Positions 7,496 to 16,138 of a DNA stretch of 64,000 nt are shown here, one piece after another (within the stretch, counting starts at the first letter, position 1; every line of letters starts with the position of its first letter). This stretch comes from a virus: IMG/VR virus record IMGVR_UViG_3300050821_001428, positions 80,268 to 144,267 of that record, one strand, 5' to 3'. Position numbers and translations under genes: made by a program. Under the pieces are notes generated by a model. It ran no database searches, was not told where the DNA came from, and saw only the letters and a list, made by a program, of their open reading frames with translations.

Positions 7496-10363
7496 TTAGC
7501 CCCGAATAATATGGTGGCCACCGCCGCCTTGCGCTGGCTTTTTCGGTGTTTTAGGAGGCTTAACTTGGGCATTGCCCGCATCCTGAACCGGCTCACCTAA
7601 GGCAGCAACCATATTAGGCGGTAGTCCGGTTTCACTAGAGGAAAACCCCTTCATGATACTCGGGGAATTAAGCTGTGCCGTTGTCGTGAAACCCGATGTG
7701 TAATCAAAAGTATGAGTTACTTGATTCACATACATCATCAACCCATGTGATGGGAATCCGATCTTCCCTCCCGGGAAGATTTCCGGCATAAAGGTAAAAT
7801 CAAAATGAGATTCAAACTGATTAGACCAAGCTTTCATGAAAAGCTGATAAGCCATAAACATTTCGAATACACCGGAGCGCACCATTGGATATTCTTGGAC
7901 ATAAGGTCTGGCCCCATATCTCTTAATGAAATTCAAAGCGTCTTTGGTTCCCATTACCTCACCGAGTCCAGATTGATCTGTACCATTTTCGATTAGACCC
8001 GGAGATTGAAATGCGTTAAACACTGTAATAGTACCGGCTGAGAATAACTCATTTAACATTGAGTCGTTGATAGGATATGTATTATCTCCGATTGCGTATA
8101 CATGGGTAGCTAGAGAATCATCTGAGATATTGATTGTACCGCTAGTAATTTCGATATCATCAACATACCAATAAGGATCATGGTGGCCCATTTCGCCAAA
8201 ATAATCTGGGTAAAACGCATAGAATGACCCATCGGGCAAGCTCATAAACTCACGCATAGATGCCTGGCATACCTGTTGGATAAATGGCAATAGCGATTGA
8301 TCATGCATCAGACCCTTGCCTTCTGAGCCTAACAAGATAGCGACGATAGAATCTTGAATTGAAGGGAAATCAAGACTCTGCGTAAATGCCTCGGCAGAGG
8401 TCTGACTAATCGTATTACCGCTATTACCACCTCCATCACTACCACCACCCGACGCATCGTTAATCGTCGTTGATCCCGCCGCTATATCCAATCTATATTG
8501 GGCATTAGGGGTAAGAAAGGATGCGGGAATATGATAAGGTTTATATCCTTGATCTGATCTAGCATACAATGGATTACTATCTCCCTTAGATAACCATCGT
8601 GGACCATTGCCAGGTGCGCTGCCATCCGCAGTACCCCAATAATACCCTTTGGTACCTCCAATACGCATAAAAATATGCTCCCCAGGATTATCCCAAATAG
8701 TTATTGACTGTGATGAGTTATCAACATTAGGTACTAATATCCCTTTCTCAATTAATGCATGAACAAGTCTTGAGTCGTTGGGCACCGAACCAGCAGGTAA
8801 TAATCCATCATACAATCCCGCCGCATATAATACAGCAGCAACCGATCCCGAACAATCATATCCCTTTCCGGGAGTCCCCCCGTTTTCTCCCGATGTGCCG
8901 ATAGACGGGACGCCGACTTTGGTATGACCTCCGCCCCAAATATACGGATATTTTTCGTTAGCAATAGCATTCGCGGCCTGTACTATCACATCGTAAGTAC
9001 TAGTAATGGTATCCCCTAGAGCGTTAACATTACCTAACCCATTGGAGTTCATGTATTTAGCTAATGGGCCTGAAAGAGTAAATTTCTTTGTTTTATCTGA
9101 TTTGGACGCTCCGGGTTTACTGCCATCCTTATTATTTGATGAAATTCCTTGTCCGTATTGCTTATATACTTGCTCAGCATGTTGCTGACGCCCTTTCAAA
9201 TTTAATGCCGCCTGGGTTGAGGGCGAATTTTTGGCCTGGCCGTCTTCAAATCCTATCAAAAATGTAAATGCTGCCTGGGATGGGGTACCGGCAGAATTCA
9301 GTTCTGCAATCAGAGCAGAAGACATGTGATTATATATATATAATATCTGACCATTTAGCGTGGTTGGATCTTGTCCATGGTTTTTGCACCACTGAATCAA
9401 ATCAGCATATAAACCGACTCCATTAGCATAGCTGTTGGTAAACTGGGCAATGCCGTAACCCACGCCCTTTTGTCCTAATTGGGCTGTAGTATCCCCTATT
9501 TGGACGGTGGTGGGGCTGAGTGTAGAATCTTCTACGAGAAAATTACCCATCATGCCAGAGGCTGCTATCTCGGTTAAACCAAGGCTTGTTAATCCATTGA
9601 AAATCTTCTGTGCATTGGTATTCCCCGTGAGCGAGGGATTCATGGCTCCGTTTCCTGAACCCTGTCCGTTAGCGCCGAGCATCATCGTAAATACCTGCTG
9701 TAGTTCTGTAGCCGCAGCGGCATCCAATGTATCCATCGCATTCATAAGCGTCAGGACACGATTAACGATACCATTAGCGCCTTGTGGCAATGGCTCGATC
9801 CAGATGTCGCCATCATCCCATTGGCCTACGTCGTACAACAATCCCCAGAGTAATCTGGAGATACTACCATCTTCCAGTTTTGCCTTATTCTGCTTAAGAT
9901 TTTTAGCATTAATACCTGACGCAGAGATAATTGAACCTTGTCCGGTATTGATCCATCCATACTTCTCAAAGAACGAAATCATAAATGGTAACGATGGATC
10001 AAAATATGAATATAACAAACGTTTCAAAGTACATGATGCTTGTAATTGGATAACGGCGGGCTGAAGTTGTAGATAAGGCGTCTGATCTAGATACCCTGTG
10101 AAGACCCTGACCGGAAATCCGGCGATACGCTCCATATAAATCGTAATGGGGTCTTGGGGATGGAACGCAATACCATTGCTAGGGGTAGTAAAAATCTTAT
10201 CCGGGTTACGCAATACCAAAGTAGCCGTAGACACCTGACCGATATTACGTTCGATTTCGCCAGATACAATAAATGGCGAAATATCTAGCGTTACATTCTG
10301 CGCGTTCTTAGTATAAGCATAAACTTTTGGTGAATAAACCAGGCGGTTAGGCATTACCGCCAC
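7496..10363 (-). CDS. Baseplate hub with two cell-wall hydrolase domains (tail lysin)
   Basis: The 955-residue protein has a gpD/gp27-like start and C-terminus around two inserted enzymatic domains. Residues about 255-405 resemble a phage tail lysozyme domain (GYGIAQFTNSYANG, then FTFLIGFEDG). Residues about 465-620 look like an NlpC/P60 peptidase: WGGGH at 476-480, a DCSG nucleophile Cys at 504, and EHIFMRIGG with His 563. A Ser/Asn/Gly/Lys-rich linker (405-430) separates them. The C-terminal third (YWYVDDIEITSGTINISDD onward) returns to hub-like sequence. It would digest peptidoglycan during DNA entry. The gene begins inside the end of the upstream gene (17-base overlap). Confidence 0.88.
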   Translation of the reverse strand: MAVMPNRLVYSPKVYAYTKNAQNVTLDISPFIVSGEIERNIGQVSTATLVLRNPDKIFTTPSNGIAFHPQDPITIYMERIAGFPVRVFTGYLDQTPYLQLQPAVIQLQASCTLKRLLYSYFDPSLPFMISFFEKYGWINTGQGSIISASGINAKNLKQNKAKLEDGSISRLLWGLLYDVGQWDDGDIWIEPLPQGANGIVNRVLTLMNAMDTLDAAAATELQQVFTMMLGANGQGSGNGAMNPSLTGNTNAQKIFNGLTSLGLTEIAASGMMGNFLVEDSTLSPTTVQIGDTTAQLGQKGVGYGIAQFTNSYANGVGLYADLIQWCKNHGQDPTTLNGQILYIYNHMSSALIAELNSAGTPSQAAFTFLIGFEDGQAKNSPSTQAALNLKGRQQHAEQVYKQYGQGISSNNKDGSKPGASKSDKTKKFTLSGPLAKYMNSNGLGNVNALGDTITSTYDVIVQAANAIANEKYPYIWGGGHTKVGVPSIGTSGENGGTPGKGYDCSGSVAAVLYAAGLYDGLLPAGSVPNDSRLVHALIEKGILVPNVDNSSQSITIWDNPGEHIFMRIGGTKGYYWGTADGSAPGNGPRWLSKGDSNPLYARSDQGYKPYHIPASFLTPNAQYRLDIAAGSTTINDASGGGSDGGGNSGNTISQTSAEAFTQSLDFPSIQDSIVAILLGSEGKGLMHDQSLLPFIQQVCQASMREFMSLPDGSFYAFYPDYFGEMGHHDPYWYVDDIEITSGTINISDDSLATHVYAIGDNTYPINDSMLNELFSAGTITVFNAFQSPGLIENGTDQSGLGEVMGTKDALNFIKRYGARPYVQEYPMVRSGVFEMFMAYQLFMKAWSNQFESHFDFTFMPEIFPGGKIGFPSHGLMMYVNQVTHTFDYTSGFTTTAQLNSPSIMKGFSSSETGLPPNMVAALGEPVQDAGNAQVKPPKTPKKPAQGGGGHHIIRG

Positions 10364-11267
10364 CTCCTAATGTTGAGATAACATTGTTAGTAGCGCCCGC
10401 AACCGACTGTAGAGTCTTAACGTTATTCTTTTCGTTCTGCTTAGTAAGCCAGTTTTGTGATTTAGTTCCGTGAAGCATAGCTAGCCATGTCTGGGTTGGT
10501 TTCTCAAATGCTTCTGATTCTGTGAATAACGGGCTACGAAGCATCTGAACGACAATGAAATGCGCCGTCCACGTTGGACGATGATTACCTGCTTGGTGAC
10601 TGCGGGATATGGTGTCTATATACCCCAGGCACATAATTTTGCCATGTCCGCCTACAATGTTCTGATTGTAAGCATGTGGAATTGGTTTTTCATTATTGAT
10701 TTCAAGCGTTACCTTGCGACCATCGGTACGCCCACCTTCCGGAACCGTACCGATACTACGCGCTAGATAAAATTGCACCAAATCTGGCGTTCCACTATGA
10801 TTGATCAATGCATTATGCTGAGACATGTGGATATATTCGGTCAGCGCCCCATAATGCGCTGTGCTATAACATTGCCCTTGAATAGTAAATGATGGTATAG
10901 TGATATTATGTGGATAAAAATCTCTAGTCTTCTGAGACTGAGCGGTCGTTCCTGAAATCCCTAAATCAATTTTAAGGTCATTAACGAATAATGGTACATA
11001 GTATTCGGAATTACAGAAATTAGCGTTAGCGTGTTTTAGGAGATTCCTCCAGCGGTTCTGATAGGCTACTTGGCTAGCCCTTGCATCATAACCGCTGTTC
11101 CAGTCTTGGGAAACCGGCGCGAGCTGACCGTTAGGCCATTGTTGGTATGTAAATCCCAACGCCCCCGGTCCTATAGTTGAAGCAAATTCCGATGAGGGAA
11201 GGGTATCATCCCAAAGCTTGATTGATGGGTTATTCCAGTTGTATGGTATCGCTGGTGGTTTAGCCAT
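10347..11267 (-). CDS. Tail/baseplate protein between tape measure and hub (second of pair)
   Basis: The 306-residue protein has no catalytic motif I can identify. It lies between the tape measure and hub genes, where contractile phages encode tail-tube-to-baseplate connectors (LysM or gp53-like proteins). The centre is beta-rich (HNITIPSFTIQGQCYSTAHY, LVQFYLARSIGTVPEGG) and the C-terminus is polar with a Gly-rich tail. Together with the preceding 274-residue gene it forms a tightly packed pair; both contain a beta-rich core followed by a polar tail. A structural connector role is inferred from order only. Confidence 0.7.
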   Translation of the reverse strand: MAKPPAIPYNWNNPSIKLWDDTLPSSEFASTIGPGALGFTYQQWPNGQLAPVSQDWNSGYDARASQVAYQNRWRNLLKHANANFCNSEYYVPLFVNDLKIDLGISGTTAQSQKTRDFYPHNITIPSFTIQGQCYSTAHYGALTEYIHMSQHNALINHSGTPDLVQFYLARSIGTVPEGGRTDGRKVTLEINNEKPIPHAYNQNIVGGHGKIMCLGYIDTISRSHQAGNHRPTWTAHFIVVQMLRSPLFTESEAFEKPTQTWLAMLHGTKSQNWLTKQNEKNNVKTLQSVAGATNNVISTLGGGGNA

Positions 11268-11269
11268 TA

Positions 11270-12094
11270 TTAACCCTTCTTAGGTTTGGTCGGAGTCTTT
11301 TTCTGTTGAAGCGAGTTATGAGTCGCATTTTGATTATTCTTACCAAAATTAGGCTGTGAGCCAACCGCACCAACTAAGCTGGAGAAATCACCCTTCATAT
11401 ACGCTGGGATAAGAGAACTATAATAATCGGCCCATTTAGATGCTTGTGCTTGGGCCGCTGAGTCGGACTGATCGCCAGACTGAAAGGGATTGGTATTCGG
11501 GTTGTTAGAATGAGGGCTAATATTACCGGTAAGGCTAAAGGTTCCAATCTGCTTGGCCGAACCGCCATCTAGGGTTGAGCTAATATCCTTGATAGCTGCT
11601 GCCTTTATGCCATCCTTAATCACAGATAAATCTGGTGAATCATCAATAATATGCGCTTGTAATTGCCATTGTGGGCCTACCATACCTGTTTGATAACCAA
11701 ACCCCGGGACTGATTTAGGATAAATAGCGAATTGCCAATTACGAGTTGGATATGAACAGATCATTGGCTCTAGATTATAAGATTCATTTGGCGTAGGAGA
11801 TTGAGCCTTACCTTGGGTTGCGATAATTAGGTATCTAGAGAAAAACTTATAAATATGCTCTAATTGTTTATATGTAGCACAAGTACCAGTCATCGTTAGA
11901 TCATCAATATATACAGATAAAATCTGCACAACTTCTCCACCATAAGTAGGATAAGTTTGGGTATTGAGTCCATATGCCCATTGAGCTTCATCAATACCGT
12001 TATCTATAGTTAATGATCCAAGATACTTATGCGAGAATCTTATAGTATTAGTAAACCCATGGTCCTTATTTTTATGTGGAGAAGCTGTTGTCAT
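11270..12094 (-). CDS. Tail/baseplate protein between tape measure and hub (first of pair)
   Basis: This 274-residue protein starts four bases after the tape measure gene ends and stops two bases before the next ATG, so the three are probably co-translated. The core is beta-rich (RFSHKYLGSLTIDNGID, EVVQILSVYIDDLTMTG). It is followed by a helix with aromatic residues (YKQLEHIYKFFSRYLII) and a disordered C-terminus with Asn, Gln, Ser and a final Lys/Pro-rich tail. Position suggests a baseplate hub or tube-initiator protein. No family is recognised with confidence. Confidence 0.7.
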   Translation of the reverse strand: MTTASPHKNKDHGFTNTIRFSHKYLGSLTIDNGIDEAQWAYGLNTQTYPTYGGEVVQILSVYIDDLTMTGTCATYKQLEHIYKFFSRYLIIATQGKAQSPTPNESYNLEPMICSYPTRNWQFAIYPKSVPGFGYQTGMVGPQWQLQAHIIDDSPDLSVIKDGIKAAAIKDISSTLDGGSAKQIGTFSLTGNISPHSNNPNTNPFQSGDQSDSAAQAQASKWADYYSSLIPAYMKGDFSSLVGAVGSQPNFGKNNQNATHNSLQQKKTPTKPKKG

Positions 12095-12097
12095 TGT

Positions 12098-14185
12098 TTA
12101 GTAGGCGTAGGACTGGGTGGCTGGATGATATGGCTGAGTACTTCCTGTTGGGTGATCATTCAACCCCGCCCAAGCCTTACGATGTATAACGTCGGACTGA
12201 TCGCCACCGACTTGGTTCTTCTTTATATTAATAGGCGTTCTTCCTGCATTAGACTCGCGCTTGCTTTGTGATGGTCCCTGCACAATCTGAAGAATCCTGG
12301 CGGCCTGAGGTGTTAAACCAACGGTTACGTTTGTCGCATTTATCTTGTTATCCTTGCCGCCACCGCCGATACCTGATAAATATCTATCTGTCTGATTTAG
12401 ACGATCTTTCCAATTCTTGTCATTACTTAGTTCCCGAATATGTTTAGCACTAATTCCTGCTTCGCGCAAGGCGGGGATGACCTGGGCATTCCAATCTCTG
12501 TTCAATGTTTCTCGGTTAGCACCTGTTACTTGTCCATGACCGGCCTTTCTAGCCACCTGGAAGGCGTCCCACATACCAATGCCATTGGTAGACGATCCTA
12601 ATACTTCCTCGGCAGCAGCGACATGGGAGTATCGAGTATCTTCGCCAAGCATACGTTGTACTACGGACTTACTAATACCTAACATTGAGGCTATCTGTGC
12701 GGCCTCCATCTCAGAACCATTGCGGGTTCTTAAAGACGTACCATCCTTACGTGAGTACGTATCGTAATTAATGCTCTTAAGACCTTGATTTAACATTCGG
12801 ACAGCTTGTAACGTCGTGCTAGTGAATTGCCCGCCACCCATGCTGCCAAGACCAGATGGCAAAACACCCTGACCGAGAGCTAGACCTTGTACAATTGGAG
12901 ATTGTGCCAATTGAGCAGCCACATGAGGGTCCAAGCCGGTAGCTTCTGTGAAGCCCGTTACCGTACCGATTGATTGCGCTAATCCTGATCCCATGTTTGC
13001 TAATGCCTGTGCCGAATCAGCTACAGAGCTACCAAATGTATTAACAGATTCTTTCGCAGCGCGAGCCTGGACATCCATATTGGAAAGAGCATCCGCTAAC
13101 TGGGAAGCTGATGTGCCACCATTACGTAGAGCCGGGTCAAATTGACCTAATGTTTCGGCAGACAAACCTGGCATTTTAGAAATCAAAGGCCCCATAAAAT
13201 TCTTAGCTATTGTTGTCGCATCTCCACCAGGGGTAGACCATGGTGTAGGCGCGACATTAGGGGCAAATCCTTGATTCAAAATAACATCAAGCATCGACTG
13301 TGCTTGATTGCTAGTCAGACCTTGACCCGTGCCAAAGTTGACTAGATCCCTGCCGGTAAGGTAGTTCTGTAATGCCAGAGCGCCCATACCGATGCCTTGA
13401 GCCTGGCTGATATCTCGCGTAAATAGTTGATGACCTAAAATAGCATTGCCACCCGCACCAGGGCCATATCCAAATGTCTGTCCGATAGTTGCCTGGGTAC
13501 CTAGCCAATCATCAATGTGACCAACGCCTTTTCCTACCGACGATAGAATTTGAGATGCACCTTGTGCTAACCCCGGCGTTAGAGTTCTATCACCAAATTT
13601 TATACCTTGCGCGACAAGATTATTATGGGCATCGTAGACCATTTGACCATAATTATCACTAGTTTTATCCTGATTCGTATAATCAATAAATTGATTGGTA
13701 AATCCCTGCCCGAAACCTCTACTTAGATTGCCTATCATCCCCGGGCTAGTGGCGTCCGTCATGTTCTGACCAACATTAGATGCCATATTTAGATTTTGTT
13801 GGAGATTATATGAACCCAAACGCCATCTGCGGTAAAACTGTGGTCCGCCCTCACCAATCTGAGCGGCGGCGATCACCTGACCGAGATTATCTCGGTCATC
13901 ATCAATATTTTTTGCTACAGTAGCCGGATCACTTACGGCAATATTCTTCTCGTTACCCAGACTAGGTATACTCGTCGGCATACTCTGTCTAGCTTGTCTA
14001 ATCGAAGCGGCAGCATCGGCAACATTGGTCGAGAATCCATTTGTTTGTATTGCCATTTGGACAGCCGAAGCAGAATCATAAGTACCAACGTTAGGCGACA
14101 CTCTCTGTTCCGTATAGAACTGATTTAGTTGTGAAATCTGCGTTGTTAAACTCTGCAACGCATTGACTAGCTGATCATCTGGCAT
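12098..14185 (-). CDS. Tape measure protein
   Basis: The 695-residue protein follows the frameshifted chaperone gene, the conserved place for the tape measure. It is rich in Ala, Gly, Gln and Ser with long predicted helices (LVNALQSLTTQISQLNQFY at the start) and Gly-rich middle regions. At about 0.15 nm per residue, the usual rule for tape measures, it would set a tail of roughly 100 nm. The C-terminus is basic and polar. No lysozyme or peptidase motif is visible here; the hydrolases are in the hub gene instead. The ATG at 14183-14185 has no strong ribosome binding site just upstream. Confidence 0.75.
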   Translation of the reverse strand: MPDDQLVNALQSLTTQISQLNQFYTEQRVSPNVGTYDSASAVQMAIQTNGFSTNVADAAASIRQARQSMPTSIPSLGNEKNIAVSDPATVAKNIDDDRDNLGQVIAAAQIGEGGPQFYRRWRLGSYNLQQNLNMASNVGQNMTDATSPGMIGNLSRGFGQGFTNQFIDYTNQDKTSDNYGQMVYDAHNNLVAQGIKFGDRTLTPGLAQGASQILSSVGKGVGHIDDWLGTQATIGQTFGYGPGAGGNAILGHQLFTRDISQAQGIGMGALALQNYLTGRDLVNFGTGQGLTSNQAQSMLDVILNQGFAPNVAPTPWSTPGGDATTIAKNFMGPLISKMPGLSAETLGQFDPALRNGGTSASQLADALSNMDVQARAAKESVNTFGSSVADSAQALANMGSGLAQSIGTVTGFTEATGLDPHVAAQLAQSPIVQGLALGQGVLPSGLGSMGGGQFTSTTLQAVRMLNQGLKSINYDTYSRKDGTSLRTRNGSEMEAAQIASMLGISKSVVQRMLGEDTRYSHVAAAEEVLGSSTNGIGMWDAFQVARKAGHGQVTGANRETLNRDWNAQVIPALREAGISAKHIRELSNDKNWKDRLNQTDRYLSGIGGGGKDNKINATNVTVGLTPQAARILQIVQGPSQSKRESNAGRTPINIKKNQVGGDQSDVIHRKAWAGLNDHPTGSTQPYHPATQSYAY

Positions 14186-14206
14186 ATCATATATTAAAGA
14201 TGCGCC

Positions 14207-14235
14207 TTGACAAAAAATCTCTCATGGCGTAACAT
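14207..14235 (+). promoter_or_regulatory. Sigma70-type promoter for small plus-strand membrane gene
   Basis: A perfect TTGACA (14207-14212), a 17-base spacer and TAACAT (14230-14235) lie on the plus strand. Expected transcription would begin about 6-7 bases on, at or next to the ATG at 14242, so the message would be leaderless. Confidence 0.6.
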
Positions 14236-14241
14236 ATAGAC

Positions 14242-14577
14242 ATGAGCAGATACGCTCCCCGTGATAAAGCAGTAGAACAATTATATCAAGAAATGAACCG
14301 ACCGAATCAGAGTCGAAGCGAAGACATCTTCGACTTTATCATTGCAGGCGGAATGATTCTGAGTATTATTCTGGTGCCGCCTTTTAATGTGATCTTTGGT
14401 CTGGCGCTTGTCGTTAATACCTTTCGGTGGGCATCTCAAAAGTTGAAAAGTCGAAAGGCGCGTCGTCTGGCAAGAAAGGCGCTGGTAAGAAAGGCGAGGC
14501 TAAAGGTTGAGGTTGATCAAATTCGCCAGGATCAGGCGCGGTTTGCTGTGGAACAAGAGCGTCTAAACCGTCCATAG
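14242..14577 (+). CDS. Small membrane protein, antisense to tail chaperone extension
   Basis: This 111-residue frame is on the opposite strand from its neighbours. Residues 30-56 form a hydrophobic segment (IIAGGMILSIILVPPFNVIF and onward). It is followed by a very basic, probably coiled C-terminus (SRKARRLARKALVRKARL). A strong promoter precedes it. The first 57 codons occupy the 228-base gap between the tape measure start and the end of the frameshifted chaperone product; the rest runs antisense to that product. Promoter and membrane segment argue that it is real, while the antisense overlap argues for caution. A membrane-associated early or regulatory role is possible but unproven. Confidence 0.5.
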   Translation: MSRYAPRDKAVEQLYQEMNRPNQSRSEDIFDFIIAGGMILSIILVPPFNVIFGLALVVNTFRWASQKLKSRKARRLARKALVRKARLKVEVDQIRQDQARFAVEQERLNRP

Positions 14578-15399
14578 CCTCCCATTCATCCATCATCGAC
14601 CATAGTTCGTTAAGGTCGCTGGGCTGATAGAAGTTCACACCACTTGGATCATCATCAACGGCGTCACTTGGCAACTGCTGTGGTTCGAATAAGCGTTGAT
14701 ATAGGTATGGGTCTACTACGCCAATAGACGTAGCAAAAATGCGCTGCTTGAAGTTCTCTTCGCGTTCAGCGACAACAGACTTGTCATCCCATCTCTGTAG
14801 ATGCGAGACTAGGATTCGTTGGAAGGTAGAGAGGGCGGGATACCCGTATTCATCGCGCCTGTCAAAGACTCCGATTCGTTCAAGATATCTTCCAAATCCT
14901 GCAAGAACGCTGGCTGCGGACTCGTCTGTTGAGATAAAAAATTTAGTTGCTCAACCGCCTTGGTCGCCTTGAGTTCCAGTATTTGATACTGATACCATAG
15001 ATATTCTATAGTAGGCTCGTACCAACCGTCGTCCTTATTACTAATGAAGTTTAGACGACCTTGAACAAAGTCTTCTATATTAGGTCCAATAGAATCGCAG
15101 AAATCGGACCTACCGTCAACGTGCGTCAACGCCGCTGCGACATGAGCATTACGCCAAATCTTGTCGGCTATTATAGTATTACGATAAGGCTGAATAACCT
15201 GGGCGATTGCATAATGGTATTCCGGACGCAATGTTTGCAATCCAAATGTGTGTCCTGATAATTTAACAGTTTCCGTGACACGACCTAGATATGCTACACC
15301 CTCGATTATATGCTGTACCGCAGGGGTGAATAGCCGAATAGGGTCTATCGTATCGTCTTGCTTCTGACCTTGACTTTGCTCTGGCGTTTTATCCGCCAT
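14414..15399 (-). CDS. Tail assembly chaperone, -1 frameshift extended form (gpG-T-like)
   Basis: Reading the minus strand in the -1 frame relative to the short form, there is no stop from about 14950 to the TAA/TAG/TGA-equivalent stop at 14414, more than 500 bases. A shift at 14935-14944 would join about 155 residues of the short form to about 173 new ones, a product near 328 residues. The added part is acidic and proline-rich (FDQPQPLASPFLPAPFLPDD near its end). No independent start codon with a good ribosome site was found at the top of the second frame, which favours frameshifting. This arrangement is conserved in tailed phages with long tails. Confidence 0.8.
14809..15399 (-). CDS. Tail assembly chaperone, short form (gpG-like)
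   Basis: The 196-residue protein lies between the tube and tape measure genes, as tail assembly chaperones do. It is acidic and mostly helical (YHYAIAQVIQPYRNTIIADK, YLWYQYQILELKATKAVEQL). A good ribosome binding site (AAGGAAAG) lies about nine bases before the ATG at 15397-15399. The short form binds the tape measure protein during tail assembly in this class. Near its end it contains a tandem slippery sequence that allows a -1 shift into a second long open frame (see the extended product). Confidence 0.85.
   Translation of the reverse strand: MADKTPEQSQGQKQDDTIDPIRLFTPAVQHIIEGVAYLGRVTETVKLSGHTFGLQTLRPEYHYAIAQVIQPYRNTIIADKIWRNAHVAAALTHVDGRSDFCDSIGPNIEDFVQGRLNFISNKDDGWYEPTIEYLWYQYQILELKATKAVEQLNFLSQQTSPQPAFLQDLEDILNESESLTGAMNTGIPPSLPSNES
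14935..14944 (-). promoter_or_regulatory. Programmed -1 frameshift site, tandem slippery heptamers
   Basis: On the minus strand the zero-frame codons read CTA AAT TTT TTA. Two overlapping heptamers are in phase: A AAT TTT (14938-14944) and T TTT TTA (14935-14941). Both fit X XXY YYZ, and the second is identical to the HIV gag-pol site. The downstream -1 frame is open for more than 500 bases. Confidence 0.82.
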
Positions 15400-15425
15400 A
15401 CTTGACTACTTTCCTTTGTTGATAT

Positions 15426-16112
15426 TTAAACGCCGTTACGAAGAGCTAAGGCTGAATTAGTAGAGCCTTGCCTCGTAGAATAAGTATAGTTAACCGTAAT
15501 TTGCTTTACGATTTCCAATGTGCCAACCTGAATAGTTTCATCGTCGCGCACATCGGTAATAGTGCAACCGTGATATTGAGTGTATCCAGATCTAGCGGGA
15601 CCACCTATGCCTTGCATATTAGGAATCTGACGAATATATTGTACGATACTCATTTGGGATGGTGTCGCTTGAGCCTGGGCAATTACCACATCTAGAATAT
15701 CTGAAGCATTTTTAAAGATACCGCCGCCAGTGACACTGGCAGATCCCTGACCGGTTCCTGTGGTATCTGCGCCGGGGATACTGCCATCCGCGTTCGGCGT
15801 GCCGTCACTCGCGCCGCCTCCATTACCTAAACGATCCCAAATCTTATCTACATTTTTATCGCTTTGGGACCATAGATCTAATAGGTTTAGTACCAGTGTA
15901 CCCGGGCCAGCAGCGACAGGGGTAAGAATCTCGACAACATATGGCTCGTCCATCGGTTGAATAAATGAGGGATTATTTACTAAACGTGGAGACTGATGCG
16001 AAACCTGCTGTGCGAAAGCAATCGGCATACCGCCGAATAAGAATACCGTGAAACCAGAACCACCACGACGAGTGTATCGTAGATTATTTTGTGGGAGTGT
16101 GTTATCCGCCAT
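15426..16112 (-). CDS. Tail tube protein
   Basis: The 228-residue protein immediately follows the sheath gene, the normal tube position. It starts LRYTRRGGSGFTVFLFGGM and contains beta strands flanking a long flexible Gly/Asp/Thr-rich loop (residues about 95-130). It ends in a strand-rich segment with HGCTITDVRDDETIQVGTLE and VKQITVNYTYSTRQG. This pattern of a beta-barrel core with loop suits tube subunits that polymerise inside the sheath. Identification is mainly by gene order, size and fold impression. Confidence 0.75.
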   Translation of the reverse strand: MADNTLPQNNLRYTRRGGSGFTVFLFGGMPIAFAQQVSHQSPRLVNNPSFIQPMDEPYVVEILTPVAAGPGTLVLNLLDLWSQSDKNVDKIWDRLGNGGGASDGTPNADGSIPGADTTGTGQGSASVTGGGIFKNASDILDVVIAQAQATPSQMSIVQYIRQIPNMQGIGGPARSGYTQYHGCTITDVRDDETIQVGTLEIVKQITVNYTYSTRQGSTNSALALRNGV

Positions 16113-16138
16113 TACTAGTTAATATTCCGATCTAGCAA

